In this document: positions 1 through 11,479 of the stretch, piece after piece
How positions within the stretch are numbered: the first letter of the stretch is position 1
Layout: every line of letters begins with the position of its first letter
NCBI GenBank assembly: GCA_947561715.1
Contig: OX387203.1
Span: 2,728,001-2,792,000, forward strand
Length of the DNA: 64,000 nt
Source of the DNA: Ascidia mentula
Taxonomy: Eukaryota; Chordata; Ascidiacea; Phlebobranchia; Ascidiidae
Direction: 5' to 3'
The notes under the pieces: generated by a model
Database searches by the model: none
What the model was told of the DNA's origin: nothing
What the model saw: only the letters and a program-made list of their open reading frames with translations
Made by a program: the position numbers and the translations under genes

Positions 1-61
1 TTTAGTTAAATACAATCTGCTTTTAGGCAGTCTTGAAGTGTGGTAAGTCGCAAAAGACACT

Positions 62-3000
62 TTATAAAAAGCAGTTGAAGCTGATGCAGCTAATGGAAAA
101 CGATTCAATTTTGTCGTTTCCAAATACTGTAGAAGGTAGATAACTGTCCAAGATTAGAAAGCTGTGGTTCATGATGTTGTGTGATTTTTTGCCAGCGATG
201 ACAGCAATGTTACAAAAGCACTTTATATTATATTGAGAATTTGTTTTGAAGGAAAACGTAGACACAACTGACTCGCTCAATTGTTCCTGTTCTGTGTTGC
301 TGCTCGTTCCGTACAACGTTAAGTAAAGTCTTCCTTGAATTCCGTCACTGTTGCTACCCAAATCGACTTCAACGTATGTCATATACTCTGAAATTAAGAA
401 AAAAAACACTTAAAACCTTTAAACACGGTCTGGAACCCTTTGTTTTTCACTTTCTGGGGCGAATTTCGTGTTGTTATGATTTTAGCCAACAAAGGTTTTT
501 GTTTAGTTACTGCAAAAATTATTCGTTATATCTACACCCAAAATTTAGTAACCTTATCTTGCGATTAGGTCTATTGATAATTTTGGACTCTTTTAATAGT
601 CTCCGTTTTGACTAATGCTAAAAGTTAGGTCAAGAAATTGCTATAAATATATAGCTTTTCAAAAAATACGGGATTTTCAGTTACCACAATACGGTTCCAA
701 GGATCTTGTTTCCAAGTAATAATTAGGGTCGCTGATACCTCCCGAATATGTGAAGCTCCAATAACCCATCTGAGGGCAAGTCTGAAATATCGGAGTTCAT
801 TTTTAAACTAACAATATTTAAATTCAAAATGGTAAAATTTAACGTGATAGTTACAGCGACAACGTCTTTCCGCGAATAAGTTTCTAAGATAAATTTCTCA
901 TTGCTCGAAAACATGTATGGTAAAACAAGTCTGTGGCCCCCTTACCCCAGACGAACCACAATCGTTGCATTTTCCAGCCAAGAATTCGTCGTAACTCAAG
1001 CACGGGTTTCCCACGAAAGGACAAGTTGTCGTCATGCTCTCTGTGAAGAGGTCGAGCGCCCTCAAGTGGTTGCAGGCAACGAAATTTTGCGTTCCTTGCC
1101 ACAAGCCGTCCTGGTCCAGAATCGTGGACAACGCGTTCTAAAACCCCACAAACAAGGTTTGGAAATGAAATACTACAGTTTTTGGTGCATTTTTTGAGAG
1201 AGTCTGATTGCTTTAAAAGGCAACGAGCTTTCGCGAGGTATTCCATGCTTCATCAGATGCGACAAAGATCTAGAGACTGATACGGCGTAGTGCAAAATTT
1301 GGAATTAAAAAAGGTATTTTTAAACTATGGCAAAAGGAAAAATCTTGAAAATTTGATTGCCAGAAAGCGGAAATCAGTCAAAATATGCTTATTTAACTTC
1401 AAACAGTCTTGTATGTTATGACATAAGCACCTGATCACAACCAGGCTGGGCGATACCATTGTTTGGCCAAAAGTCGATGTGTCCTGACACCTGGTTGATA
1501 CCGAACCCAAAATTCACTAGTTTCTCGGCATCCGTGTGAATGACGTCAACGTACTGGGCATCTGTGGACTCGAGGCGTACTTCGTTGGGGGTGTTCTGAT
1601 AGTATGGCCCAGCCGGGTCCAATCCTGTTTTGGGCACAAAAACACACAACTTTTGAGAACGTATACAAGGGTAACAGCTTGTGTTTTGAGTTTATTCAAT
1701 CAAAAACCATTGCAAAACAGTAAGCATGTTAACAATCACCAACGAGGTATAATGTACTGTGCTAATATTTAGTTTAAATCATTCTAGTTTTTGTGGTTCC
1801 TTCTTACCTGTAATACGATCAACTTTGGGGGAAACCTTGCCACCCAAGTAGCTGCAGGACTGGGCACCAAGACTGTGACCAATGCAATGGAAGTTTTCCG
1901 AGGACATGGTCAGGTCATACTGCGTAAAAGAGTATATGCGTTACGCTATTTGCAGCGCAATGTCTTGATAATTATTTATATGAGTAAGTTTAATCTCGTG
2001 CAATTCTTGTCGTTAGAAATAACTTGCTCCAATCAGAATATCTTGGCCTTTATAGAAAGCCTTGATTTTTTTGATGTGTTTCTATTTAAAACAAAGATCA
2101 ACGTTGAAATTTGTAAAAAAAGTTAGAGATGCACCTTCATATTGTTGATAAACACGGCAATTTCCGCACCAACGATCTGGGTGTCCGCCACACTTTGCGG
2201 ATATTGCAATGTTGTGGAACCTCCTGGCCAACTAACTCGAAAAACGTTGCAGTCTTCCACCTGGCGACAGCAAATTTTCGGGTTCAAACAGAAACACAAG
2301 CTAAAGACAGCGTATTTTTGAAAAGTATCTAATTTGTATCTAATTGAAAAGTATCGCATTTGTCATTTATAGTGAGATGCAGACAGGGCTTCTGTTTCAA
2401 TCTAATATACGTCTCATCGATGCCGCCATGGTGTGAATTAAAAAAATCTTGTCAGCTAAATAGCCGATAAACTTCCACTTTGTGTTGACTATACAGCCAC
2501 CATTAACCATTGGCAAAACATGGTATAACCCGCCAGAAACAAACCAAGATGGAAACACTGTGGCCAAGCAAAAGCTTAAACCAACAGTGCCATCAGGTTC
2601 CGTGTCACAAAAATACATGCAAAGGCAATAGAGCTTGACATTTGTTTACTTGGCAAAAGCGCTATATTGTATTCGTATCCTCGACAGTGTCAACAAATGT
2701 CTATGAAAGAAGAACGTCACCTTGCGGAGAGCGTCACTCATATCTTCTAACCACTTAGTGTCGCCGTTTTGAAGAAAGCCGTGGACGATGAATTTCGTTG
2801 GGTTATTCCGATTAAAAGTTGTCTGTCTATAGATAAAAAGACAGCCAGGCGTAAGTTAGACATTAAACTATTTCTGTTTTATGTAGACAAAATTTAACCT
2901 TTGCTAAACGTTTGCTTTTAATTATATCTCGCACCAGTTTTGCCCATGTTTACAACTTGCGTTGAGACAGATCATTTCGAGAGTTGCAATAAGTAAGATC

Positions 3001-4059
3001 ACCCGGGCCAGTTAATCGAAAACCATTTTTGGTTCTTCGCTGGCCCTTTTTCGTCTCTTCCACATGACTGTTATAAAATGTTTGCAATGATGCCGAAAAA
3101 ATATACGAATGTACGAATGTACATAGGCGTTAATTTGTGTACGTACTGAAGACCGTTCATATCGTCGTTGAAAACCTCAACATCCAATGCTTTTCTGGTG
3201 TCAAGGTAGAATCGGACATTCACTTCTTCGGGTGGGTTGGGTAAATTCTTTGTTGGTCTTTCTTCAGTCCCGCCCCACGGGTAGTCATCGGTAAAGCACC
3301 CCAAATTCCCGTAGCACACGGAGTCGCCTGTACAAAATCATGCAACGTGAAGTATCATTGTACTACTGTAACCGAAATTAATGCGACAACCGTCTGGCTT
3401 GCCACTGATTACTTTTCCCGTCAGTCCTTTAACCAATTAGCGTACCACACGTCTGCCATGCAAATACGACTGCTCAAGCGTACCAAATTAAACTGTGAAA
3501 AAGTGAAACAAATACCGATACATGCCAAATGTGCAGGAAAATAACCAAGAAAAATATATGAATTAAAGTGCGGTAAAGAGAAAACAATGAAAGCAACCAA
3601 ATATGCGTAAAACGAAACGAACAAATTCGTGTTGCTGCCATGCATATTTCAATTAAAATAGACTGATCTTCTGACATAAATTAACATAATGTATTCTCAA
3701 AAACCCTGATAAAGTCTGACAGACGAAACGCCGAGAACACAGTACATTAATTTTATGCCAGAAGATCAGTCTATTTTTAATCATAAAGTATCGTGATTAC
3801 TAGACCTAACATCGCCCGCATGTGGGCGCTGTGGGACAGTGAACCACTGTGATCAACTATCGCCTTTTTCGCCAACACAAATACGAAACAGGAAAACCAA
3901 TTAAAGATTCTTACGTAGCAAATCAACGGCTTAAATTCGGACGCCTTAAGTTTCTTTGTTGGATCCAACATACGATAATAAGGGAAAAACTTAATTCTTA
4001 CCGTTTGCAACCCCAACCAGTGCGCACGCACAAAGCAACGCTGCCAAGTAACTCTGCAT
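62..4059 (-). CDS. Pancreatic lipase-type triacylglycerol lipase, nine exons
   Basis: Secreted lipase of the pancreatic lipase / PLRP family, hydrolysing acylglycerols. Exons (minus strand): 4059-4002, 3327-3147, 2826-2721, 2260-2135, 1919-1808, 1624-1431, 1137-946, 769-685, 387-62; all joins are GT-AG and keep one frame, giving 459 aa (human PNLIP is 465). Exon 1 encodes a hydrophobic signal peptide starting MQSYLAALLCACALVG. The lipase core opens with VCYGNLGCF. The nucleophile is Ser173 in GHSLGA, with Asp197 in TGLDPAGPYY and His283 in ACNHLR, close to the human precursor numbering. The lid loop is full length, 23 residues between Cys257 and Cys281. Exon 8 supplies the MGYWSF stretch (human MGHYADKF) and exon 9 a PLAT/C2-like domain beginning YVEVDLGSNSDG, the usual colipase-binding module. 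Whether it acts on triglycerides, galactolipids or phospholipids cannot be told. The last ~25 residues are divergent, so the exact C-terminus is less sure. Confidence 0.93.
1937..1980. repeat. Dispersed repeat copy A (intron 4 of the lipase)
   Basis: The segment with tttgcagcgcaatgtcttg followed by an ATTATTTAT tail recurs almost unchanged at 4529-4570. The two copies match over about 40 bases with a few substitutions. The family and full length are unknown; flanking sequence does not obviously match. Confidence 0.5.
3653..3780. mobile_element. Short inverted-repeat element (MITE-like) in lipase intron 1
   Basis: Left arm 3653-3684 and right arm 3747-3780 are near-perfect inverted copies (core aatagactgatcttctg), separated by about 60 bp. 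The interior has a hammerhead-like string on the plus strand at 3706-3730: CTGATAAA, a GTC/GAC 3-bp stem around TGACA, then GAAACG. It is non-coding. Fold-back structure and size suit a non-autonomous element. Confidence 0.6.
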
Positions 4060-6599
4060 GATTTTTGTTCCTACAGTGAGACCTGCTGAGAATATCGGAA
4101 CAGTTATATGTTATTCCAGATTTAGAAAAAAAAAAGTTTTTCAACTACACTGTGGAGAAAACAAAAAAGTATTGCTTGTTCGTTTCTCTGTTCTTGTTAT
4201 TAAGCATCAAGCAGCTTATTTTTGTACTACTCTATCGGTTTACTTGTGAAGAGAACTAATGTATTTTAGTCCACTAACACTGACAGGGTACCTAAAATTG
4301 TCACAGCGCAGTGACGAACAACAAATGTCTGTCCATATTACGTACGTGACTAAGGCTTTTATATCCTTTTCCAACCCATGCCTCATCCTATTTTAGACAA
4401 AACATAAATAGCTTTAGCAGGTGCTTTTACGGAAAATTATTCCCATGTCAAGGGTTAAAGTTACAGGCAGTGTCCTGGAGTGTTTCCCACTCTATGGGTT
4501 CAGACGCGTTGTTTGTCGCTTGTACAAACGCTACGCCTTTGCAGCGCAATGTCTTGTTAATTATTTATCGGTGTTTTAATAAAATCTCCCACAATTCTAA
4601 TTAAAATTAAATGAAAATAAATAGCACATATCAGATACCTAGGCTGTGACGTTCGTTTTGTTCTCTTTTGGAAATCCTTTTAATTTTGTTGGCAGCGTGT
4701 TGTCAGGGTTACATGTTAACACATATTATGTTTCATTGTATAAACGTGCTTTCATTTTTAACAATGCAACATTCGATTCCATTCACACGGTTTATGTCGC
4801 AACAAACGCCCCTTGACTTACATAATACCCAACAGTTCAGTGACTTTCTAGCGGTTTTCCACCGCAAACCAGATCAAAGCGAGTCGCAGTTTATGTATCA
4901 ACTTCTCATTTCCACGTTTGTGTGCCTTTTGATCCCAAAGCAAACTAAATCCCGTAGTTCAAGTGTAATGAGCTTTGCTATAGTTTTTAAACAAAAACAC
5001 GGTGGCAGAGTGAGGCACGTGGGAGTTGACATAAAGCATTGGGCCCTGCGGTATGTTGGCATTGTTGCGTCACAAAGATGGTGGACTGTTTACCCTTATT
5101 GTCCCAGGTAAACTTTAAACCGCTCCCCTTTACACTTTTGACATGCGTTACTCACCAACCATGACGTCACTATTCCGATAAATGGAATCATTTTGAGCGA
5201 TTTTCAGTGAAAATGCTCATGTTGTGACATGACTTAACTTGCAAGCATTTAAAAACTACCCAAACGTCATGCATACGAAAAAATCAACTAAAATACGATT
5301 TTGACCGGTGTTATGGGACAACGGTTTTGTTTAATTTTAGGAAATAGTTAAAAGAGGAGTTTATTTCAACTTTTTAAACTACAACAAGCCACAAAACGCC
5401 TTGGCCTTACTGGAAAAGACTTCGAATCGAAATGGGATTGTTATGTGTCCATCTGCTTGTGAACTAAATACGTTACAAACTTATCTTAAATTTCTACAGG
5501 AATGTAAGCATCGATACATTAACAGTGAATACGTGTATCAGCTGGTCATGACACTCACATCTACATGACAAACGAAATTATCAAGTACAAAATGTATCAA
5601 AGAACAGACCATGTACAGTGTTTAAAAACTGTTGGGTAACAAAAAAATCGCAAATATCTGGGAAGCAGTTGTTTTTTGGCACGGTTTCTTCGCGTAAATC
5701 ATCGTCAAAGTTCCACCACCCGCGTCCTACATCCGCCTGGTAACCTCCATTGAGCTACTGCATCTTGGTAAAGCAAATCTTTGCTTTAAGTGGGGGGATT
5801 ATATTGTCGCGGGCCCCAGAACTGGGCACATTGACGGCAAAATCAAACGAATTCAGACAATGAAAGTCACACTGAGGGCCAGAACAAATCCGGCCTTTTC
5901 TGCCTTCCTGGGCGTCAATATTGAGCAGCAAACAAGTTGGTTTTATATCGGACAGGATCTTGGAGGTATTTCAACGACAGAAGCGTCGGCGAGGTGTCTG
6001 CTTTTGTGTACTGTTGGAAGTGTGCAGCTTGTAACTGTGGTTTACCTACGGTTTGACACTGATATCTAATTAGCGAAATTTGTTTTTGCGGTAACGATAT
6101 GTTGGAATTTGGGGTGCGATTATTTAGGACCAAAGCTAATTCGTTGAGATGAAGTCGAGAAAAACGTGCGAAACTTCCTTTTGAAAAGTGGGTTGGTGTT
6201 CGGCTGTAATACTGACTTGTCATTCAAACGCAACTTTTTATTGTTAATGAAAATATGATAAAAACGAAGGCAAAACGCAATACATGTTTTTTATAGACAG
6301 GCCATTTTTCTGCGGTTTTACCCTTTTAACCTATACATGCGTGCTCATCCGACGTCCGACTTTTGCGTTAACTTATCCGATTGTTTCTGTTTGACACGCA
6401 TGGCAGTCGCAGAAACTTACGATGACGTTTCAGCCGTGTTATTTTTTCTATACAAAACATCCACTGAGCTGTCTGTGTGATTGTTATTAAGAACCTTACA
6501 AAGAAATACATTAGGTTTAAGGCTTCGTAGCTCAGACATTGCAGCTTAGCTGGATCAGCCACTTTTTTCCGACAGGAGCAAGATCTGAAAATCTGAAAA
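4060..6599. other. Intergenic, lipase upstream region
   Basis: AT-rich sequence between the divergently oriented lipase and B-box genes, so it should contain both promoters. An open frame of 147 codons at 4668-5111 has no recognisable domain, and the splice signals and start context give no support for a gene. Apart from the repeat copy at 4529-4570 nothing definite is seen. Confidence 0.5.
4529..4570. repeat. Dispersed repeat copy B
   Basis: Second copy, same orientation, of the ~40-bp segment in the lipase intron at 1937-1980. It lies about 0.5 kb upstream of the lipase start codon. Confidence 0.5.
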
Positions 6600-6685
6600 T
6601 ATCAAGCTCCCAGTGAGGTTTGAACTCGCGACCATCAAGGCCAAGTAATGCCTTTCGCAGTGAGGCGATGCTGCCAATCATGCGA
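6600..6685 (-). repeat. tRNA-derived SINE-like sequence
   Basis: On the minus strand there is an A-box-like tggcagcatcgcc (6676-6664) and a B-box-like gagttcaaacc (6627-6617). Cloverleaf parts are visible: a D-stem GCAG/CTGC, a 5-bp anticodon stem AAGGC/GCCTT and a T-arm around TTCAAAC. The acceptor ends do not pair, so this is a tRNA-derived repeat rather than a working tRNA gene. Its 3' body beyond the tRNA-like head was not delimited. Confidence 0.45.
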
Positions 6686-6822
6686 TTGCATGAAACATAG
6701 CTGCGTTGCATAGACATACTGCATGTATTTACGTTTCACAGATAGTGAATGGCACAATAACTCAGATAATTATTTCAATATACACTAGGGTACTCGAAAA
6801 ACTGTATTCTTTCTCATCCGCA

Positions 6823-9800
6823 ATGTTCTGTGGTGTATGCGAGACAAGGCGAGACGACGAGGCGGCCAAGTTCTGCGTGCAATGCGCCAAACTCATGTGC
6901 GAGGAATGCACGCAACACCACAGTCACGTGTTTCTCAACGATACCGACTCCAGGTCACGTGACCACGAGGTGAAGGATCTCGGCGAGATTTTGAAGTTTT
7001 TTGAAGCGGAATCGAAACTCCAAGCCGCGCGAAGTAACGAAGGTGAATTATCCCGTACTGACGTCACGATTCAATGACGTGTAAGATGTTTTATCGTTAC
7101 AACAAATGTGTGGACGTTAATTGCCGGTTTAAAATTCCACACGAAACATTGCAACTAACACAAAACGTGCAAATTATTATCGGGTCTGTATGTTCGCCCT
7201 ACTATTGTATACCGAGGGGGCAAAAGTGCTTTGTTTGTTCTCAGACGAAGGTGCGTTTGTTTGCGAGTTGTGCGACGATATGAGTTGCGATAGATGCGAA
7301 GCCAGACGAAAGCGGGATAGGAGAGTTCACAGAGTGAAGAAGTACACACCGCAGATACAGAACGCGCTCGCCGGATGCCAGAAAATGATCGACTCCAAAG
7401 GTGCATTGGTTATATGTCAATGTGTCCAGTATTATAAGAGTTGCAGACAGACTGTTTCGACCTATAAGGTCTCATCAGTGCAGCTTTGTGTGAATTTCAG
7501 ACGACTTTGCCGACCACACCAAGCTGCACTAATGAGACCTTATCGGTCGAAACAGTCGCCATCTGAATGCAGATCACAGAAACTGTTATAATTATTATAA
7601 TGTCGAATAGTTTGAATCAGCGTAAGTCTAACAAAGGTCGGTTACGGCCATTCATTTCATTTTTTCTCAAGCCTAAAGAACTAAAATTTTACATCACAAT
7701 TCGCATTGGAAAGTTTTAATATAGTCTTGAATATCTTGGGTTCATTAAATTAAATTTGGGTGAAGATCCTTGGGTTTCATTCATTTATCCCATAATATTA
7801 TTTTATGGTGGAAAACGGTTCATGCACTCACTTTTATTGTAACTTTGTGGCGACAAATTTCTTGTCAAATACTAACTAACTTATATGGGCGCACAGAGTC
7901 AGAACTGCGAGATTTGTTGAACGATGTCGCACGACAGGAAAGCGAGGTAGTTGCAGCAATGAAGCGAACGGACGAGATGATTCACCAGGCAACAAACGAA
8001 ATATTGTTTCGGGTTTGTTTGAGCTTCTATATATATGTAAAAGCATCATAAGAAGGTTAAAATATGTAGCAGTGGTCCCATGATAAAAAAAAACATATTA
8101 TACAATACATCTATACCCGTCTTGTGATTCCGGACACACAACTATGCAATAGACACTTTCCAAGGCTAACTACCGCTGTCGCGTAGCTCTTCCCTGTGTA
8201 AATATATTTCTAAAATTGTACAGAAATCTTGCCACGCCAATACCAGGCGTTTTACAGTATGTAGTGGTTTACAGCTTCATTGCTTACAATTATCTTTTTT
8301 CCTAATTAACAGATAGCTACTGCGCTCCGCAAACGCGAATCGCTGCTTAAGAAAACCGCAAGAACACCTTTTCACGACCATTTGCAGCGCTGCAGGGGAG
8401 TTGCGGAAAACGCTCGAAGCTTTTTGCGGGTTTTACATTCGACACGAGATGTCGTTGCGGAGCACCGCTCGGCTGACTCAGTCCCGATGAACAAAGATCT
8501 GTTTAATCAGCTTGGCGTACTGAACAAGTATGTCATTTCTGTAACTTCGTCATTGTGTTTGAGAACCACTTCACACTTATGTCGCGTCTAGATATTTCTA
8601 AGAGTGAATAAACCTACTTGTGTTTTTATTCAGGTTAAATGTTTCATTGGTGCACGGCAACACCAATTTCAATCAGGTATTGTCAGCAAGTATGTGCGCC
8701 AAGCCTTCCGACAAAGAGGTCAACATCCTCTGCGATCAAATATTACGAGTTGTTACAGGTATGCCCAAATTTCCAGCTAACTTCATTGTAAAATGTAACT
8801 CAAGTTATTTTTATTGATAAATAAATCACAATATTTCTTGGACATAGTTTGCAGTAATATTAAATACAAAGCAACGTATAATGTTTTTAATATATTTACC
8901 TATTTTGTTGTACTTTGTTGCAACTACAGTACTTAGTACTTTGTCAACCTGTAGCAGTTTTCACGGCAATATTTTAATTTACGAACCAATAATTTCCTTA
9001 GATCACCAGGGTAGACGTCACGGATTCCGTAACCGCTTTTCGCACGTAGTGGAAGCTGATGACGAGATGAGCATTGGTGAAACAGATGAAGATTTCGGAG
9101 AATTCCACGTCACTGGGAATCCCCACTGGGTAAAAACCCATGTTGTCTGATAAATCAATGTTATCTTAACGATATCATACATATGATGTACACTAATGAT
9201 ACTTGACAATTTGCAATAGGTGAATAAAACACCAAAGCCAAGTACTGACCAGCAACGATGGGCACATGAGCCACGTTTGGCTGGCCACCACCACCATCAG
9301 GTAGATGGCGCTAGAGAGAAGCGAGGAGGGACGCCCAATACCCAGCATCGATTACATCAAAAATCGTCTAGAGATGACATGCTCCATGGAAAAGATATTT
9401 CGACTAAGGTCAGTTTGCAAGTTTATTGAGAGTATTGGACGATTTCCTTGACGAGACAACTTGGTACGTGCTAAAAGTGGCGTAATTATATACTTTTTTA
9501 TTTGATGTGATTTAATTGTTTGCGATAAAAAAAAAAATTTATATGATATAATTGTTTCTGCTACCACACTGGAATTAGAATCGAGGTTATCAGGTTTTTT
9601 ACTTGGTCTCCTATGATGTAACTGTTTATACTTTTAGCGCACAGACAGCGGCACAACGTCCTCGAGTGGACTCAGTCACAAACCCGGAAAAGTTGCCAAG
9701 TCTGCGAAAAACCACCAAAGAAAAAAGCACGTCACCATTGAGAATTCAGGTCGGATGATATTTTAACTCCTATCTTTTTTACCTATAGTGCAAATAGGCT

Positions 9801-10477
9801 TAAACTGATAAGTTAGTCTTGAAAACTCAGTGCGGTCCAATTCACACTCGGAGATTTACAATGCGACGAACGCCTCCCCCACCTCCAACGAACCTCAACA
9901 CGTGGACGACCTCAGATCACAGAGCACAGGCAATCTGGCGCACTCAACTCCAGTGGCGCGTGAGAAGGAAGCGTCACGTCCGAGCGGTCACCGTTCACGT
10001 GACCGGAGAATCGGTGACGCGACGAAGAAACAGGATCGGCCCAAATCCGGGCGTCCGTCCCCGGAAAAAAGTCACGCAAGGAACCTTGAAGTTGAGACGC
10101 CTTCTAATTCAAGCGCTTTACGCGCGCCGAAACCGAAGCCCAGGAACAGAGCCTCGCGTAACATTGACGTCACGAGCGCGGCGGCTGTGCATGACGTCAG
10201 CTGGCAACACAGTCCTCATTTGCCGAGCTTTGTGTATTTCTCCGACCTCCATCAGCAACAGGACGTGGGGAATACCCCGAACGGCACCCCCAGAAAGCTG
10301 TCCTACGTACCAAGGACTCTCCTCATGGGTAACGAATTTGATGACCGAAGAAACCGCAAGAAGTCCTTTCCCATCCAAAGACCTTCGCGGATTGAACACG
10401 TGGTACAAGACCGACATTCCAGTCGTACTGGGAGGGTTGCGTTGGACAATCCAATGTTGATTTCCACGCCATTGTGA
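6823..10477 (+). CDS. B-box zinc-finger protein with basic disordered tail, nine exons
   Basis: Exons: 6823-7042, 7245-7400, 7897-8012, 8313-8527, 8634-8758, 9002-9129, 9220-9408, 9638-9749, 9831-10477; GT-AG throughout, 635 aa. The start was chosen because it immediately precedes the zinc finger. Residues 3-35 are a B-box-type finger (Cys3, Cys6, Cys18, Cys21, Cys26, Cys29, then a His cluster). A second, half box follows at 80-102 (C-x2-C-x4-C-x2-C then His). Exons 3-5 are helical and charged, coiled-coil-like. Residues ~320-635 are rich in Arg, Lys, Ser, Pro and His (HHHH at exon 7), with no RING, NHL, SPRY or COS signature seen. Such proteins usually act as scaffolds in protein complexes; the specific role is unknown. 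A possible splice acceptor at 6741 upstream of the ATG could be a 5' UTR intron end or a spliced-leader site. Confidence 0.85.
7450..7557. mobile_element. Palindromic element with hammerhead-like core, in intron 2 of the B-box gene
   Basis: Arms 7450-7487 and 7521-7557 are inverted copies of one ~37-bp sequence. Read on the minus strand, the left arm contains CTGATGA, a 4-bp stem GACC/GGTC closing a TTATA loop, then GAAAC (7478 down to 7454). This is the catalytic-core layout of a hammerhead ribozyme. The right arm reads CTAATGA at the same place, one change off. No complete stem I/III with a cleavage triplet was found, so activity is not claimed. Confidence 0.6.
9563..9594 (-). repeat. Decayed fragment of a tRNA-derived repeat
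   Basis: The stretch accacactggaattagaatc aligns with the B-box region of the SINE-like repeat at 39285-39480, where the same place reads as a perfect Pol III B box. It lies in intron 7 of the B-box gene and is too short to say more. Confidence 0.35.
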
Positions 10478-10616
10478 TAAATCAATGTGGTCTCAGCCCT
10501 GCAACATATTGCTCAAAAGTGAAAAATTACATGGAGTCCCTTTGTACATGCGTGTGTAATAATTCCAAAGTTTTATGTAATTTATACATATTTGTTTTTA
10601 TCCGCTTACCTCTTTT

Positions 10617-10622
10617 AATAAA
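10617..10622 (+). terminator. Polyadenylation signal of the B-box gene
   Basis: AATAAA, 140 bp after the stop codon at 10477 and in the correct strand. No closer canonical hexamer was noticed. Confidence 0.5.
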
Positions 10623-11375
10623 AATATGCGTTTACTTTTATTTGAAGGCGTTTTTAACGATCGTTTTAATTCTACTTCTTCTATTGACCAGAGTGGCATA
10701 ATAAACGTAACAGGTATGAAGCCAATTCTGTCAAGACAGATGACACCTTGACAGCGTTGTATATGATGCAGTTACTACATGTTTAGTTGTTATTCATAAT
10801 GTACATTTCCTTTTCAATTGCCAACATTAAAATGCTTAGTGCACACTTGTTTGTGCTTGTACGAATTCTGATAGATTTTAGCTTTTATATAAAGATATCA
10901 TATATTTGATTTTAAGCCAAGCTTTTAGTATAAAGTAAACCCTATACACGCAGATTGTTGATAGGCTCTGACAACAATATCAAAAACCACTTCAAAGAAC
11001 AAACGAAGACACTTTGGATTTGTTTTGATCATTTAGGTATTTCCCCAATGTCTACATGATTTTCTTCCATGCGTGTCACAGGAGATATTGGCCTGAGGCA
11101 ATGACGCTTCGGTCACCAAAAATTGACTCAGTGACGTAATGCCCCCTTGGAGGTCACTATTTTATTTATTCATTATTTTGAACTTCGAAGTTTTAAATAT
11201 TTATTCAATAATATTTACAGTGTAGTATATTTGGAATTCTTTTGTTCGGGCAACAATAACTCTTAAACGGAAATAACTTAGTAAAAAGGAACTAATTGTA
11301 AAAAAAAAACTAATTTGGATCAGTTGGAACCAAGGTCGATCGCGCACCGTATCACGGTATGTATTTCTCCTTTAA

Positions 11376-11479
11376 TTCAACACAGCGATCTTGCAGACAA
11401 CAGGTCAGTTAGTTGATGTTTATAAAAATATATTTCGCCTAAAGGCATCTAGCGCGGTCTGCTAGATCGCTGTGTTGAA
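11376..11479. mobile_element. Short inverted-repeat element
   Basis: Left arm 11376-11398 (ttcaacacagcgatct...) and right arm 11457-11479 are inverted copies with about one mismatch and one shifted base, around a ~58-bp centre. It is non-coding. Size and fold-back form suit a MITE or a solo hairpin element. Confidence 0.5.

Noticed and set aside
723-914. Open frame just beyond lipase exon 7, first taken as exon 8
   Set aside because: It lacks lipase similarity; the exon at 769-685 in another frame matches the expected MGHYADKF region and both phases.
4668-5111. 147-codon plus-strand open frame
   Set aside because: Hydrophobic start but no domain, splice support or homolog I can name; probably chance or transposon debris.
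6600-6685. A functional tRNA gene
   Set aside because: The acceptor stem does not pair and the anticodon loop has eight bases.
7450-7557. Claim of a self-cleaving ribozyme
   Set aside because: Only the core and stem II are visible; no stem I/III arrangement with an NUH cleavage site could be drawn by eye.
9819-10460. 213-codon open frame overlapping the last exon of the B-box gene
   Set aside because: It is an overlapping frame; the upstream exon phase selects the other frame, which also ends at a proper stop.
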